Assembly: GCF_030372765.1 (NCBI RefSeq)
Contig: NZ_JAUCMW010000012.1
Coordinates: 62,001 to 126,000 of the forward strand
DNA length: 64,000 nt
Source: Labilibaculum sp. K2S
Lineage (GTDB): Bacteria; Bacteroidota; Bacteroidia; Bacteroidales; Marinifilaceae
Direction: 5' to 3'
In this document: positions 1-8,692 of the stretch, piece by piece
How positions within the stretch are numbered: the first letter of the stretch is position 1
Layout of the letters: each line of letters begins with the position of its first letter
Notes under the pieces: generated by a model
What the model was told of the DNA's origin: nothing
The model's input: only the letters and a program-made list of their open reading frames with translations
The model's database searches: none
Program-made: the position numbers and the translations under genes

Positions 1-762
1 CTCAAAAGAGGTACAAAAATTGAAACTTACAAATGCAGATTTTTTTCTATCGATACTATTACTCACTATTTTTGTGAACAGGTAGGCTGCCTTCTCATAA
101 TTTTCGGTAGAATAATAACAACCGGCAACTTGATCTAAAATATAATAGTAAATCTCATTTTTTTGTATTGTATTTTCAACTTTTGCTTCATAAAAGCCTA
201 TGGCTTCACCCCATGCTTTCGAATAATGCATAATGCGAATAATTTGATAGTAGTAACGCGCTTGTAATTGCGGGTCAGTCTCACTACTCAACAATGAATT
301 TGCCTTTTCAAGTAAAGCTTCCCTATCCACATCCTTCTCCTCTAAAATCTCATCGTAATCCCATGAGTTCCTTCTGGTTCTATAACTAAATGCTTCACTG
401 CACTCTTGGGCAAAATCTACATAGAGTTTCGCTCTCTTTTCTGTTTCAGAATCCTTATTGGTCCAATTAAAATCTTCAGGCTTGTAAATTGCCATTTCAA
501 TTTCTTCGGTACTCCAACCTGTAAGAATCTCTTTCCACAATTTTACATTCCCTTCAGGATATTCAGGTTCTTTGGATTCTGAATAAGAATTTTCTCCATA
601 AAAGGCATTGTAATCATCCCTTAAAAAAGGATAGAACTCTTTGGCTGAAATATTTGTTTGTACAAACAAGTTATAAAACCACATTCCTTCCCAATCACCT
701 CCACCACATGCAAATACTGCAGATGATATAAATACTAATAAACCAGTTAAAATACTCTTCAT
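1..762 (-). CDS. Exported TPR-like protein of unknown function, C-terminus outside the window
   Basis: The reverse strand is open from the ATG at 760-762 to the window edge, giving 254 residues with no stop. The N-terminus (MKSILTGLLVFISSAVFAC) is a signal peptide that may end in a lipobox cysteine. Residues near the visible end (QARYYYQIIRIMHY, then CYYSTENYEKAAYLFTKI) are helical and tyrosine-rich, like tetratricopeptide repeats. The start codon overlaps the stop of the lipoprotein gene upstream by four bases (ATGA), so the two are almost certainly co-transcribed and translationally coupled. I do not recognise the family. A periplasmic or surface scaffold role is an inference. Confidence 0.7.
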   Translation of the reverse strand, partial: MKSILTGLLVFISSAVFACGGGDWEGMWFYNLFVQTNISAKEFYPFLRDDYNAFYGENSYSESKEPEYPEGNVKLWKEILTGWSTEEIEMAIYKPEDFNWTNKDSETEKRAKLYVDFAQECSEAFSYRTRRNSWDYDEILEEKDVDREALLEKANSLLSSETDPQLQARYYYQIIRIMHYSKAWGEAIGFYEAKVENTIQKNEIYYYILDQVAGCYYSTENYEKAAYLFTKIVSNSIDRKKSAFVSFNFCTSFE

Positions 763-1778
763 AATTTCTCGACTAATTCGCTAAGATTGATATTCGAAAG
801 AGATTTTTCATCCATATGATAAAATATAATCCCGTTCGTAATTAGTTTGCTTTCTTTTATTGTTTGGTACGAATTCACAATTTCAGCAACAGACAATTCT
901 TCCAATTTGATTTCATAACCTTCACTCAAATAAAACCCCTTGCAGAGCGTATCCTTTACCACCTGAAAATTTTTCACATCAACTTGTTTAAAATGCGGAT
1001 CGTTTTTAAATTTTGTTCTCTCTGCATTTTTAATAATTTTAATTTCATTATCCTTATTCTTAATCACTGTTTGCGAGAAAAGAGGCAAAGCAATATTCAA
1101 AGGCAAAGGATATTTGGTTTCAGAATCGATGTACTGCTTCACAATGCTATTTTGCAGAATGGAATTCTGATTCATATCTTTTAAGTCCCCAACGTTATAC
1201 AACATTAATGTACCTTTCTTCACAGGAGGAATTCCTGTTCTTTCTTTAAATTTAATTTGATGCAAACGAATGGTCACATCTAAATCAAATTCTTCACCTA
1301 AGTTTTCCAACAATTCAAAATAAGCGTATTTGGTGCTTTCTGTCCAATCACAATCAATTTGAATTTGGGCAATCTTCTTGTTAAAATGTTTCAAACTGAT
1401 CTGATTCACCAAATCTCTTATCCTATTGGATAATTTCTGTATTTCCAGATTTGATACCTGAAAAACTCTATTGGTAATGTATACAACCGGAACAATTTCA
1501 AACTCCTTGTACTCCTTTGCAACACTTTTCAATACATAAGTTGGAACAATACCATCATCATACCAATTGGGTTCGTGCTCCGATATTATATCAAAATAAT
1601 GCAGATAGATTTTATTTGCATTTGCACTCTTTAAAGATTCCTGATATTGACTATTAAATTCAGCTTTCGATTTCCAATGATAAAAAGAGATTTCCTTCTT
1701 TGCGGTATCTTTTTGAGAACAGGAGGTTGTTATAAGAAGCAATAACAAGCCTGACAACAAATGAGTTTTCACTTTCAA
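759..1778 (-). CDS. Lipoprotein of unknown function, possibly TIM-barrel-like
   Basis: This is a 339-residue protein with a lipoprotein signal ending in TTSC (Cys20), so it is probably anchored to the outer or inner membrane. After the signal, hydrophobic strands alternate with helices (KIYLHYFDI, IVPVVYITNRVF, IAQIQIDCDWTES, DVTIRLHQIKF, GTLMLYNVGDL). The 'QIDCDWTES' and 'RLHQIKF' segments resemble the strand ends of a (beta/alpha)8 barrel as in glycoside-hydrolase-like proteins, but no catalytic pair can be assigned. It is the first gene of a two-gene unit and overlaps the downstream TPR-like gene by four bases. No function is claimed. Confidence 0.75.
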   Translation of the reverse strand: MKVKTHLLSGLLLLLITTSCSQKDTAKKEISFYHWKSKAEFNSQYQESLKSANANKIYLHYFDIISEHEPNWYDDGIVPTYVLKSVAKEYKEFEIVPVVYITNRVFQVSNLEIQKLSNRIRDLVNQISLKHFNKKIAQIQIDCDWTESTKYAYFELLENLGEEFDLDVTIRLHQIKFKERTGIPPVKKGTLMLYNVGDLKDMNQNSILQNSIVKQYIDSETKYPLPLNIALPLFSQTVIKNKDNEIKIIKNAERTKFKNDPHFKQVDVKNFQVVKDTLCKGFYLSEGYEIKLEELSVAEIVNSYQTIKESKLITNGIIFYHMDEKSLSNINLSELVEKL

Positions 1779-1811
1779 AATTTACAGATTTATATTTTTA
1801 TAGAAATTGAA

Positions 1812-1819
1812 CAAAAATA
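1812..1819 (-). promoter_or_regulatory. Possible -7 element for the lipoprotein pair
   Basis: On the reverse strand this reads TATTTTTG, matching the Bacteroidota -7 consensus TAnnTTTG, 33 bases before the ATG at 1778. No TTTG was found at the expected -33 position, so the assignment is weak. Confidence 0.3.
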
Positions 1820-1899
1820 GTAATTTTACTTAATTATGAATCATCATAATGCCGAACTTTATCACTTTATTGCTCAAATAATAGCGAAACTATTTAACT

Positions 1900-3498
1900 T
1901 CAAAGCCTATTTCGATCTAATTTTTCTGCTAATGCCATCGCCTCCTTAATTACCAGCTCCGGAAAATCATTTATTTCAAGTATCCTGATTGCATTTCTGT
2001 TTTTTAGCTTTCCGTCCTTCAATTTGTAGTCAAAAGCCACCGATTTGTCGCTTATAATTTCACTAAAGTGATACAAATCATACTCCTTCTCCAACAAATC
2101 GGTTAATTCGATATCGTGAGTAGATACAAAAACGATGTTCTCGTTTTTTGCCAATGAAGTCAATACAGCTTTCCCAGCAGAAATCCGTTCAACAGTATTG
2201 GTTCCCTTAAATATTTCATCAAGTAAATACAAATTGGCTTTTCCATTGCACGACTTGCCAATCATATCTTTAATAGTGAGAACCTCTTCGAAGTAATAAC
2301 TCTTATCATTCATTAAATCGTCGCTAATGCGGATTGCAGAGTAGATACGAACTCGTGGAATCACCATCGCTTCAGCAAAGCAGGTATTAATCGTAAGACC
2401 CGCAATTACATTGAGACCTATGGTACGAATAAATGATGTTTTGCCCGACATGTTGGAGCCAGTAAGCAATATCGATTTGCCGTTCACAACGATATTATTT
2501 GCAACGCAGTCAATAATTAAAGGATGATAAATTTGATCTCCAACAATTCGGATATTCTCTTCGCATATTTCAGGAATACAATTTACTTCTAAGCCATTTC
2601 TTAGCGAAGCGATGGAAACCAAAGCATCTATTCGCCCAACAAACGAGTAGACTTTCTCAATTTCCTCTCTTCGGATGTCTAAACGTTTTAATACACCAAA
2701 CAAAAGCAATGGCTCCAGTAAGAATAGTATTTTAAAAAGCTCCAAAAAAGACCAAAATATCACTTGGAAATCACCTTCAATTTTCGATTCCAATTTAAAG
2801 ATGAGCATTCTGTTTCTAATCTGATTAATTGCTTGAATCGATTCATTCAATAGGGGATTAATCTTTTTTAAATTCTTAGTTTGAAACAGTTTATTTGCAA
2901 CTCGTTTAAGGATCAGGAGCTGAGGAATGGAGTCAGAATAGCTCGATAAGTTTCTTTTGTTCCACAAATGAAAGCAGATGTTAATAATAAAAACACTTCC
3001 TAAAACAAAAAATATTTTTAAATTAAAAGGCAAAAGAAGGACAGATAAAATACTGGTAAAGGATAGCAATCTCATCACAAAAAACCATTTTGGCGGCTCT
3101 AAATACCCTTCCTGAAATAAAGCTGAAATGTAATAAGCCTCCCGATGATTTAGTTTCGTTAGTTCGGTTTGAATCTGAAGTCGAAAATTAGAATCAGTTG
3201 CAAATTGATTGATCAACTCTTCGTCCAATTCAACATTTTTAGAATCAATAGGAATCACTCTCAATCTGTTATACAGGTATTGTTGTCCAACTTTTGAATT
3301 TGTCCGATCCAGGAACATAAACAACTCATCAAAATCAAGATCGTTACAAGTTTTATCAGAAAGTTCCTGAAAAGATGCTGAATGGTCTTTATTCCGAAAA
3401 TACTTCTCTATTAATTCAAAATTGTACGATTTATCTTTCAGCTTCCCAAAGGAGGCTTTTAATTGTTCTGCTTGTTTTTTCTTTTGGTTGAAAATCAT
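1900..3498 (-). CDS. MutS-like ATPase with membrane segments
   Basis: This 532-residue protein has the MutS core and ABC-type ATPase domains but no mismatch-recognition domain. Residues about 56-90 (FDELFMFLDRTNSKVGQQYL) match the start of MutS domain III. The ATPase domain has Walker A GSNMSGKT (347-354), Walker B LYLLDE (423-428) and STHD (459-462). Two hydrophobic stretches (about 138-158 and 160-178) and a third (246-268) interrupt the lever region, so it is predicted to be membrane-bound, unlike true MutS. Family members of this shape occur in Bacteroidota, but their role is not established. It stands alone here. A second, soluble MutS-like gene lies at 35198. Confidence 0.85.
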   Translation of the reverse strand: MIFNQKKKQAEQLKASFGKLKDKSYNFELIEKYFRNKDHSASFQELSDKTCNDLDFDELFMFLDRTNSKVGQQYLYNRLRVIPIDSKNVELDEELINQFATDSNFRLQIQTELTKLNHREAYYISALFQEGYLEPPKWFFVMRLLSFTSILSVLLLPFNLKIFFVLGSVFIINICFHLWNKRNLSSYSDSIPQLLILKRVANKLFQTKNLKKINPLLNESIQAINQIRNRMLIFKLESKIEGDFQVIFWSFLELFKILFLLEPLLLFGVLKRLDIRREEIEKVYSFVGRIDALVSIASLRNGLEVNCIPEICEENIRIVGDQIYHPLIIDCVANNIVVNGKSILLTGSNMSGKTSFIRTIGLNVIAGLTINTCFAEAMVIPRVRIYSAIRISDDLMNDKSYYFEEVLTIKDMIGKSCNGKANLYLLDEIFKGTNTVERISAGKAVLTSLAKNENIVFVSTHDIELTDLLEKEYDLYHFSEIISDKSVAFDYKLKDGKLKNRNAIRILEINDFPELVIKEAMALAEKLDRNRL

Positions 3499-3999
3499 AT
3501 TGTGTGTAAATTATATCCTTCTGTTTTAAACCCGACAGCATCCTTGAACCTGTCAGCGTTTATTTGTATTAAATTCCCAACCACTCCTCTATTTCATCAA
3601 CTTGTAAAGATTGCTTGTGACAATATTCAAAATTCTCCCTGTTGCAAAACCATTCAAGAACTGAATCTCTCCTGATTTTGGTGGGCTTAATTCTAAAGAC
3701 TCTGTTACTTGCATAAGCTAGTTATAAGATCAATCTTTCTTCTTTTTTAACGCTGTCAGGTCTTGCTGATGCTGACCGTTTTGGTTTCCCATTTTGCTTC
3801 ATTAAACCTGTCAGCTTTGTTGTTTTTTTTTGATAATTAGTTTAACAATCCCAAAGCTAACAAATCTTTATAATTATCATAAACAATTTCAATCATAATA
3901 AAACATTAATTTAAGATCTTACATTTAGGCTTTCCCATCTGTAAACAGAAAACTAAGTGTGAATTTTAGGCGAACGGAGCTGCAAAGCAAATTTCACAT
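3499..3999. other. Non-coding stretch
   Basis: About 500 bases without a credible gene. The short motif 'cctgtcagc' with variants recurs near 3549, 3756 and 3806, followed by T-rich tracts, which may be weak terminators or repeat debris. Nothing else was recognised. Confidence 0.4.
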
Positions 4000-4164
4000 G
4001 TGAAAAAGATCTTCAACAAGGCTGTTGATGCCAAATTAAAGGTCAAAATTGTGTTCGAAGGCCTTGTTGGCGTAAAATCGAAGGACAATTGCCTTTTTCA
4101 CGCATCTGTAATTAAAATATCAGGTGTGGAATTTGTAAAAAACGCATCTGCGAAAGCAAAATGA
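4000..4164 (+). pseudogene. Possible decayed IS3-type transposase OrfA fragment
   Basis: The frame beginning GTG at 4000 reads KKIFNKAVDAKLKVKIVFEG, then a segment ending EFVKNASAKAK and a stop. The spacing resembles the helix-turn-helix N-terminus of IS3-family OrfA proteins (typically [KR]xF[ST]xxFKAKVxxEAL...WKKxFLENAS). The match is loose: the tryptophan is gone, no OrfB or inverted repeats are seen, and the sequence beyond 4164 is not readable as protein. This is an inference from pattern only. Confidence 0.3.
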
Positions 4165-4373
4165 GAGACAAACTTGCATTTTACGCTTATGAAATCAAAT
4201 TTTCATGAGAAATTTAGAACAAACAGCCTTGTGGAAGGCAATATGAACAGTTAGATTGCTGCAATCAGAACTATCCGAACTCTTAACTTACTGCAAAATA
4301 ATAGAGAACCGGCCGTAGAAGTATATTTTTGCTAGAAAAATGGGGAGTTCATCCTCGTCGAAATGAATTCAAA

Positions 4374-4406
4374 CAAAAAAACCGCCTCAGTTTCCCGAGA
4401 CGGTTT
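4374..4406 (-). terminator. Rho-independent terminator of the M13 peptidase gene
   Basis: The arms AAACCGCCTC (4379-4388) and GAGACGGTTT (4397-4406) form a 10-base stem with one mismatch around an 8-base loop. On the reverse strand the stem is followed by seven T residues. It lies 60 bases after the stop of the M13 peptidase gene. Confidence 0.85.
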
Positions 4407-4466
4407 GTGTTTTTATACATCAAGTAAATCAGTCCAATTACTATTACTTTGTACTAATTTCCATTC

Positions 4467-6512
4467 TTACCAAATTTTAGCTCTTTGCTCTTCGGTACGG
4501 TACAAAGGAGATTCAGAACCAATATTAAAAGTAGTGTAGAATTCTGGAATATTGAACAAGCCACCATTCACACGGTATTTTCCTGGTGAGTGAACATCTT
4601 CTTTAATCAATTTTCTTAGGTAAGTATCTCTTACATTTCCTCTCCACACTTTTGAATAAGAAAGGAAGAAACGCTGCATGTTGTTAAAACCATCCACATC
4701 AGCAGGTGTTTTTCCCTTTAACGACATTTTGTAGGCTTCCAAAGCAATTGTTAATCCACCATAATCGGCAATGTTTTCACCCAATGTTAATTTACCGTCA
4801 ACATGAACATCATCAAATGGCTTAAACCCATCAAACTGATCGACTAGTTTCTGTGCTTTTGCATTGAATTTATCTGTGTCTTCTTCAGTCCACCAGTCTC
4901 TCATGTTTCCTTCCTTATCGAAACGGCGACCCGAATCATCAAAGCCGTGAGTCATTTCGTGACCAATTACCACACCAATTGCTCCGTAGTTTACAGCATC
5001 GTCACCATCTTTATAAAAGAAAGGAGGTTGAAGTATTGCAGCCGGAAATACCACTTCGTTCAACATTGGGTGATAGTATGCATTTACAGTTTGCGGAGTC
5101 ATGCCCCATTTCTTAGTATCAACAGGCTCTCCTAATTTTTTAATATTTTTCTCGTACTCAAATTCGGAAGCTCTCCACATGTTCTGCACATACGAATCGG
5201 TACCAACTTCCAGTTTCGAATAATCTTCCCATTTATCAGGATAACCAATTTTCACCCCAAAAGCATCCAATTTTGCCAATGCCTCTTTTTTGGTGTCTTC
5301 ACTCATCCAATCCAACTTCTCAATTCTTCCACGCAAAACAGTTTTCAGATTGTTAACCAATTCAATCATTCTTTCTTTTGCTTCTGCAGGGAAATATTTC
5401 TCAACATACAATTGACCAATAGCTTCGCCCAATACTGCACCTGTTGCCGATGACATACGTCTCCATCGTGGCAGCTGCTCTTTTGTTCCCGAAAGAACTG
5501 TTCCAAAAAAGGCAAAGTTTTGCTTCTCAAGCTCAGTGTTTAAATAACCGGCCGATTCATCAAGAACTCTCCATTTCAAGTACAATTTAATGTCTTCCAG
5601 TTTTTCATCTGCCAACATCTTATTTAACTCTGCAGTGTATTTTGGGTGAGTAACAATTACATACTCTTTAATATCAGCACCAATTTCTTTGAAATAGGCA
5701 GCCCAATCGAAATTTGGATATTCTGCAGCCAATTCTTCAACTGTTTTAGGGTTGTACATGGCTGGATAATTTCTGTTTTCCAGATTAGTATTGAATTTAG
5801 TCGCCATGCGGGTCTCAAATTTCATAATTGTTTCCGCATTTGTTTTTGCAGCTTCTGCATTTTCACCAATCAATTCGAACATCTTAGCTATGTGCTTCAC
5901 AAACTCAACACGAATGTTCGCGCTCGTTTCGTTATCTGCTGTATAGTAATCACGATCCGGTAAGGAAATACCATCTTCAGACAAATACATACGATTAACA
6001 GTTGTGTTTTTCATGTCCTGCTCAACACCAGCACCAAACAAAGTACTTATGCCCATTTTATGCAGGTGAACCAAAGTGTGACGCAAATCAACAGGATTCG
6101 AAACAGCCGCAATTCTTTCAAATTCGGACAGCAATGGTTTAATTCCAACAGAATTAATTTTTTCAACATCCATACCCGTTGCGTAGAAATCCTGAATCTT
6201 TTTCAGATTACTTCCTGCTTCGGCATTTTCTGTTTTTGCTGCTTCTTCCAACAAATCATGTACAGCACCATTAGCACTTTCCCCTAAAATATCGAAAGCT
6301 CCGTATCGACTTCTATCTGCTGGAATTGGAGTATTTTTCATCCAGGTTCCATTGGCATATTCAAAAAAGTCATCACCTGGATTTACTGCAAGGTTCATGT
6401 CTTCTTTTTTTAGTACTCCTGCACCTTTTGGCGCCTTTTCAGCACATCCTACCATAATGGAAAGAGCCAAACCTGCGCTCAGAATTCCACCTGACAATCT
6501 TTTAATGTTCAT
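4467..6512 (-). CDS. M13 family zinc endopeptidase, lipoprotein (PepO/neprilysin-like)
   Basis: This 681-residue enzyme belongs to the neprilysin/PepO family, which cleaves short peptides at hydrophobic residues. Family signatures are present: substrate-binding NAYYHP (about 477-482), the zinc motif HEMTH (518-522) and GENIAD with the third zinc ligand (578-583). The start at 6512 is preferred over one 60 bases upstream because it gives a clean lipoprotein signal (MNIKRLSGG...MVGC, Cys23), and because a TATTTTTG -7 element lies inside the longer frame. The length is typical of the family. It should act in the periplasm, anchored to a membrane. It is a single-gene unit with its own terminator. 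Confidence 0.93.
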   Translation of the reverse strand: MNIKRLSGGILSAGLALSIMVGCAEKAPKGAGVLKKEDMNLAVNPGDDFFEYANGTWMKNTPIPADRSRYGAFDILGESANGAVHDLLEEAAKTENAEAGSNLKKIQDFYATGMDVEKINSVGIKPLLSEFERIAAVSNPVDLRHTLVHLHKMGISTLFGAGVEQDMKNTTVNRMYLSEDGISLPDRDYYTADNETSANIRVEFVKHIAKMFELIGENAEAAKTNAETIMKFETRMATKFNTNLENRNYPAMYNPKTVEELAAEYPNFDWAAYFKEIGADIKEYVIVTHPKYTAELNKMLADEKLEDIKLYLKWRVLDESAGYLNTELEKQNFAFFGTVLSGTKEQLPRWRRMSSATGAVLGEAIGQLYVEKYFPAEAKERMIELVNNLKTVLRGRIEKLDWMSEDTKKEALAKLDAFGVKIGYPDKWEDYSKLEVGTDSYVQNMWRASEFEYEKNIKKLGEPVDTKKWGMTPQTVNAYYHPMLNEVVFPAAILQPPFFYKDGDDAVNYGAIGVVIGHEMTHGFDDSGRRFDKEGNMRDWWTEEDTDKFNAKAQKLVDQFDGFKPFDDVHVDGKLTLGENIADYGGLTIALEAYKMSLKGKTPADVDGFNNMQRFFLSYSKVWRGNVRDTYLRKLIKEDVHSPGKYRVNGGLFNIPEFYTTFNIGSESPLYRTEEQRAKIW

Positions 6513-6550
6513 TTTATGCGATTTGTTGTTAATACTTGTTTTATTTAGCC

Positions 6551-6558
6551 CAAAAATA
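6551..6558 (-). promoter_or_regulatory. -7 element for the M13 peptidase gene
   Basis: The reverse strand reads TATTTTTG, 38 bases before the preferred ATG. No clear -33 TTTG is present. Its position argues against the longer 701-residue reading frame. Confidence 0.45.
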
Positions 6559-6622
6559 GGAAAAAGCCGCAAAACCCTCCTATTTTTTCGATAATCATTA
6601 TGATTCGCCCGACAAGACTTAT

Positions 6623-6653
6623 TTTGTTATCAGCTTTTAAAGAGATATTTTTG
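6623..6653 (+). promoter_or_regulatory. Bacteroidota-type promoter of mnmA
   Basis: TTTG at 6623-6626, a 19-base spacer and TATTTTTG at 6646-6653 match the Bacteroidota sigma-factor consensus exactly. The expected transcription start is near 6660, leaving a very short leader before the ATG at 6668 and about 20 bases before the in-frame ATG at 6680. Confidence 0.75.
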
Positions 6654-6667
6654 CATCGGATGACAAA

Positions 6668-7771
6668 ATGGAGAATTATATGAACGAGGAGATGGACAAA
6701 AAAGCCAGAGTAGTATTGGGAATGAGCGGAGGAACCGATTCGTCGGTAACAGCCATGATTCTAAAGAAACAAGGTTACCATGTTATTGGTGTTTCTCTTT
6801 GGTTTTTTAGTACAGATAATTCCTTTAATCCTGGTGATCCACTGCCCGATTTTATTGTTGATGCTCAAAAGCTGGCACAGCAGTTGGGTCTCGAACATCA
6901 TGTGATTGATGCACGCAGAGAATTTCGTGATACCATTATTCAATTCTTTTTGGATGAATATATGGCAGGCCGAACTCCAAGTCCTTGTATTCAGTGCAAT
7001 CCCCAGTTAAAATGGAAATTGCTTTTGGAAAAAGCCAATGAATTAAACTGCGAATTTATAGCTACAGGGCATTACATTCAGATTTGTAAAGAGTCCAACG
7101 GTTATTATATCTACAAAGGCAAAGATCCGGCAAAAGACCAATCGTATTTTCTATGGAATTTAGGACAGGATATTTTGTCGAGAACCCTTACTCCGCTTGG
7201 AAAATTTACCAAAACAGAAGTTCGGGAAATAGCCGGGGATTTTGGTTTCGAAGAAGTGGCAAAAAAGAAAGAAAGCATGGGGATCTGTTTTATGGATCGT
7301 ATGGATTACCGTGATTTTTTACAGGAGATGATTCCTGATTTGGATCAAAAAATAGGCCGTGGAAAAGTAACCGACACAAAAGGCAATCATTTAGGCTGGC
7401 ACGATGGATATCCCTACTACACAATCGGTCAGAAACGGGGTCTGGAACTGAAAGAAAAATCAGGTTTGATGGTAAGCCGGATTGATGCCGGCACCAACAC
7501 CCTTATCCTGGAAAAGAAAGATGACCTGAACAAAATGAATTTAAAAGTTTCCAATTATTATTTTAATGATATTGAGGATAGTAAATTACCGAACATCAGC
7601 ACCATTGTGCGGGGTTTGGGCCGAAATCCACAAAAATACAGCAGTCTGCAAATTAACAACGATACAGAACTGGAGGTGAAACTGGAAGATCCGGCGTGGG
7701 CTATTGCACCCGGACAACCCGTGGCGTTCTATATTGGCGATAAATTGATAGGTGGTGGTTTTGCCGAATAG
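6668..7771 (+). CDS. mnmA: tRNA-specific 2-thiouridylase MnmA
   Basis: This 367-residue enzyme uses ATP and a persulfide relay to thiolate uridine 34 of tRNAs for Lys, Glu and Gln. The PP-loop MSGGTDSS is at 19-26. The two catalytic cysteines are Cys110 (in PCIQCNPQLKW) and Cys207 (in GICFMD). The C-terminal part has the MnmA beta-barrel sequence (YYTIGQKRGL, then PAWAIAPGQPVAFY). The length is normal. The start may be 6668 or the in-frame ATG at 6680, which the promoter position slightly favours. It is monocistronic and divergent from the M13 peptidase. Bacteroidota often carry two MnmA copies, and this could be either. Confidence 0.95.
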   Translation: MENYMNEEMDKKARVVLGMSGGTDSSVTAMILKKQGYHVIGVSLWFFSTDNSFNPGDPLPDFIVDAQKLAQQLGLEHHVIDARREFRDTIIQFFLDEYMAGRTPSPCIQCNPQLKWKLLLEKANELNCEFIATGHYIQICKESNGYYIYKGKDPAKDQSYFLWNLGQDILSRTLTPLGKFTKTEVREIAGDFGFEEVAKKKESMGICFMDRMDYRDFLQEMIPDLDQKIGRGKVTDTKGNHLGWHDGYPYYTIGQKRGLELKEKSGLMVSRIDAGTNTLILEKKDDLNKMNLKVSNYYFNDIEDSKLPNISTIVRGLGRNPQKYSSLQINNDTELEVKLEDPAWAIAPGQPVAFYIGDKLIGGGFAE

Positions 7772-7777
7772 TTCAGG

Positions 7778-8272
7778 TTAATAAATTGAAGAATTACGAA
7801 TGATATCATTCTGCTCATCAATAACCAAATCTGATTCGATACTTTCCTTGAAATGATCGACCAATTTATGATCCAAATCATCAAACTCTCTGCATTCCTT
7901 ATTCAACACACAGAGCGTCCCGAATAATTCCTCATTCGGATAAAAAATTGGCATTCCAAGATAGCAGGACATTCCGCTGTTATACGTCATTTTATCTTTC
8001 CATAAATCATCTTCAGCAGCATCCTTAATGTGAACTTTGGTTTTGCCGGCAACAACCGAATCGCAGTAGGAACCAATACTTAATTCTCCTCTATCTCCTA
8101 TCAAGTATGGGTTGTTCTCGTTTTGGGAACTAACTAATACTTCCAACTCGTGAGGATGCAGTTTCATAATCAGAATCGCTGACACCTTCAACAAATCCTC
8201 CAGCAGATCAATTTTGTCCTGCCACTTCAACAAAATATTCAGATCTATATATTGTTTTTCTATTGCATTCAT
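7778..8272 (-). CDS. GAF-domain sensor protein
   Basis: With the ATG at 8272 this is a 164-residue single-domain protein. A longer frame reaches 8386, but its extra N-terminus looks like translated non-coding DNA and overlaps the promoter of the divergent gene. The domain is a GAF fold: an early helix (LLEDLLKVSAILIMKL), strand HELEVLVSS, the loop SIGSYCDSVV, a later strand CYLGMPIFYP and FGTLCVLN. No output domain is fused, so it would signal through a partner or bind a ligand itself. Candidate ligands (cyclic nucleotides, redox groups) cannot be decided. It is convergent with mnmA, only six bases from its stop. Confidence 0.8.
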   Translation of the reverse strand: MNAIEKQYIDLNILLKWQDKIDLLEDLLKVSAILIMKLHPHELEVLVSSQNENNPYLIGDRGELSIGSYCDSVVAGKTKVHIKDAAEDDLWKDKMTYNSGMSCYLGMPIFYPNEELFGTLCVLNKECREFDDLDHKLVDHFKESIESDLVIDEQNDIIRNSSIY

Positions 8273-8373
8273 CTCTATCCGTTTAAAAGTCATTAGTAAA
8301 GTTATGGAAAAATTAAACAGAATGTCAATAGTAAATTTGATGCATAATTTTCTTATTATAATAAATTCTAAAA

Positions 8374-8381
8374 TATCTTTG
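8374..8381 (+). promoter_or_regulatory. -7 element of the DUF3820 gene
   Basis: TATCTTTG matches TAnnTTTG and lies 24 bases before the ATG at 8405. It overlaps a potential GTG start at 8381 and therefore rules that start out. A -33 element is not clear. Confidence 0.5.
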
Positions 8382-8404
8382 TGCAAAACAATCTACAAAA
8401 AGAT

Positions 8405-8644
8405 ATGGACAATATAGATGGGGATTTAATGAACGAAGAGTTAATCAAATTAATTCGAATGAGAATGCCCTATGGAAAATACAAAGGAAGATATCTAATT
8501 GATATTCCTGAGCCTTATTTGGTTTGGTACAGACAAAAAGGTTTTCCTCCAGGGAAATTAGGCGAAATGCTTGCATCCATGTACGAAATAAAACTAAACG
8601 GATTAGAGGGAATGTTGCGTCCGCTTTGCAAAAAATACCAATGA
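8405..8644 (+). CDS. Small DUF3820-family protein
   Basis: This 79-residue soluble protein has the family core MPYGKYKGRYLIDIPEPYL followed by VWYRQKGFPPGKLGEM. The family (DUF3820, also called putative quorum-sensing-regulated virulence factor) is small and widespread, with no firmly proven function. The start at 8405 is chosen because a -7 element lies just upstream; the ATG at 8432 is also possible. It is divergent from the GAF gene and followed by a convergent modC, so it is probably monocistronic. Confidence 0.8.
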   Translation: MDNIDGDLMNEELIKLIRMRMPYGKYKGRYLIDIPEPYLVWYRQKGFPPGKLGEMLASMYEIKLNGLEGMLRPLCKKYQ

Positions 8645-8692
8645 GCAATGAGTACAAAATTTAATTTTGCAATTCTTAATTTCTAATTCCTT

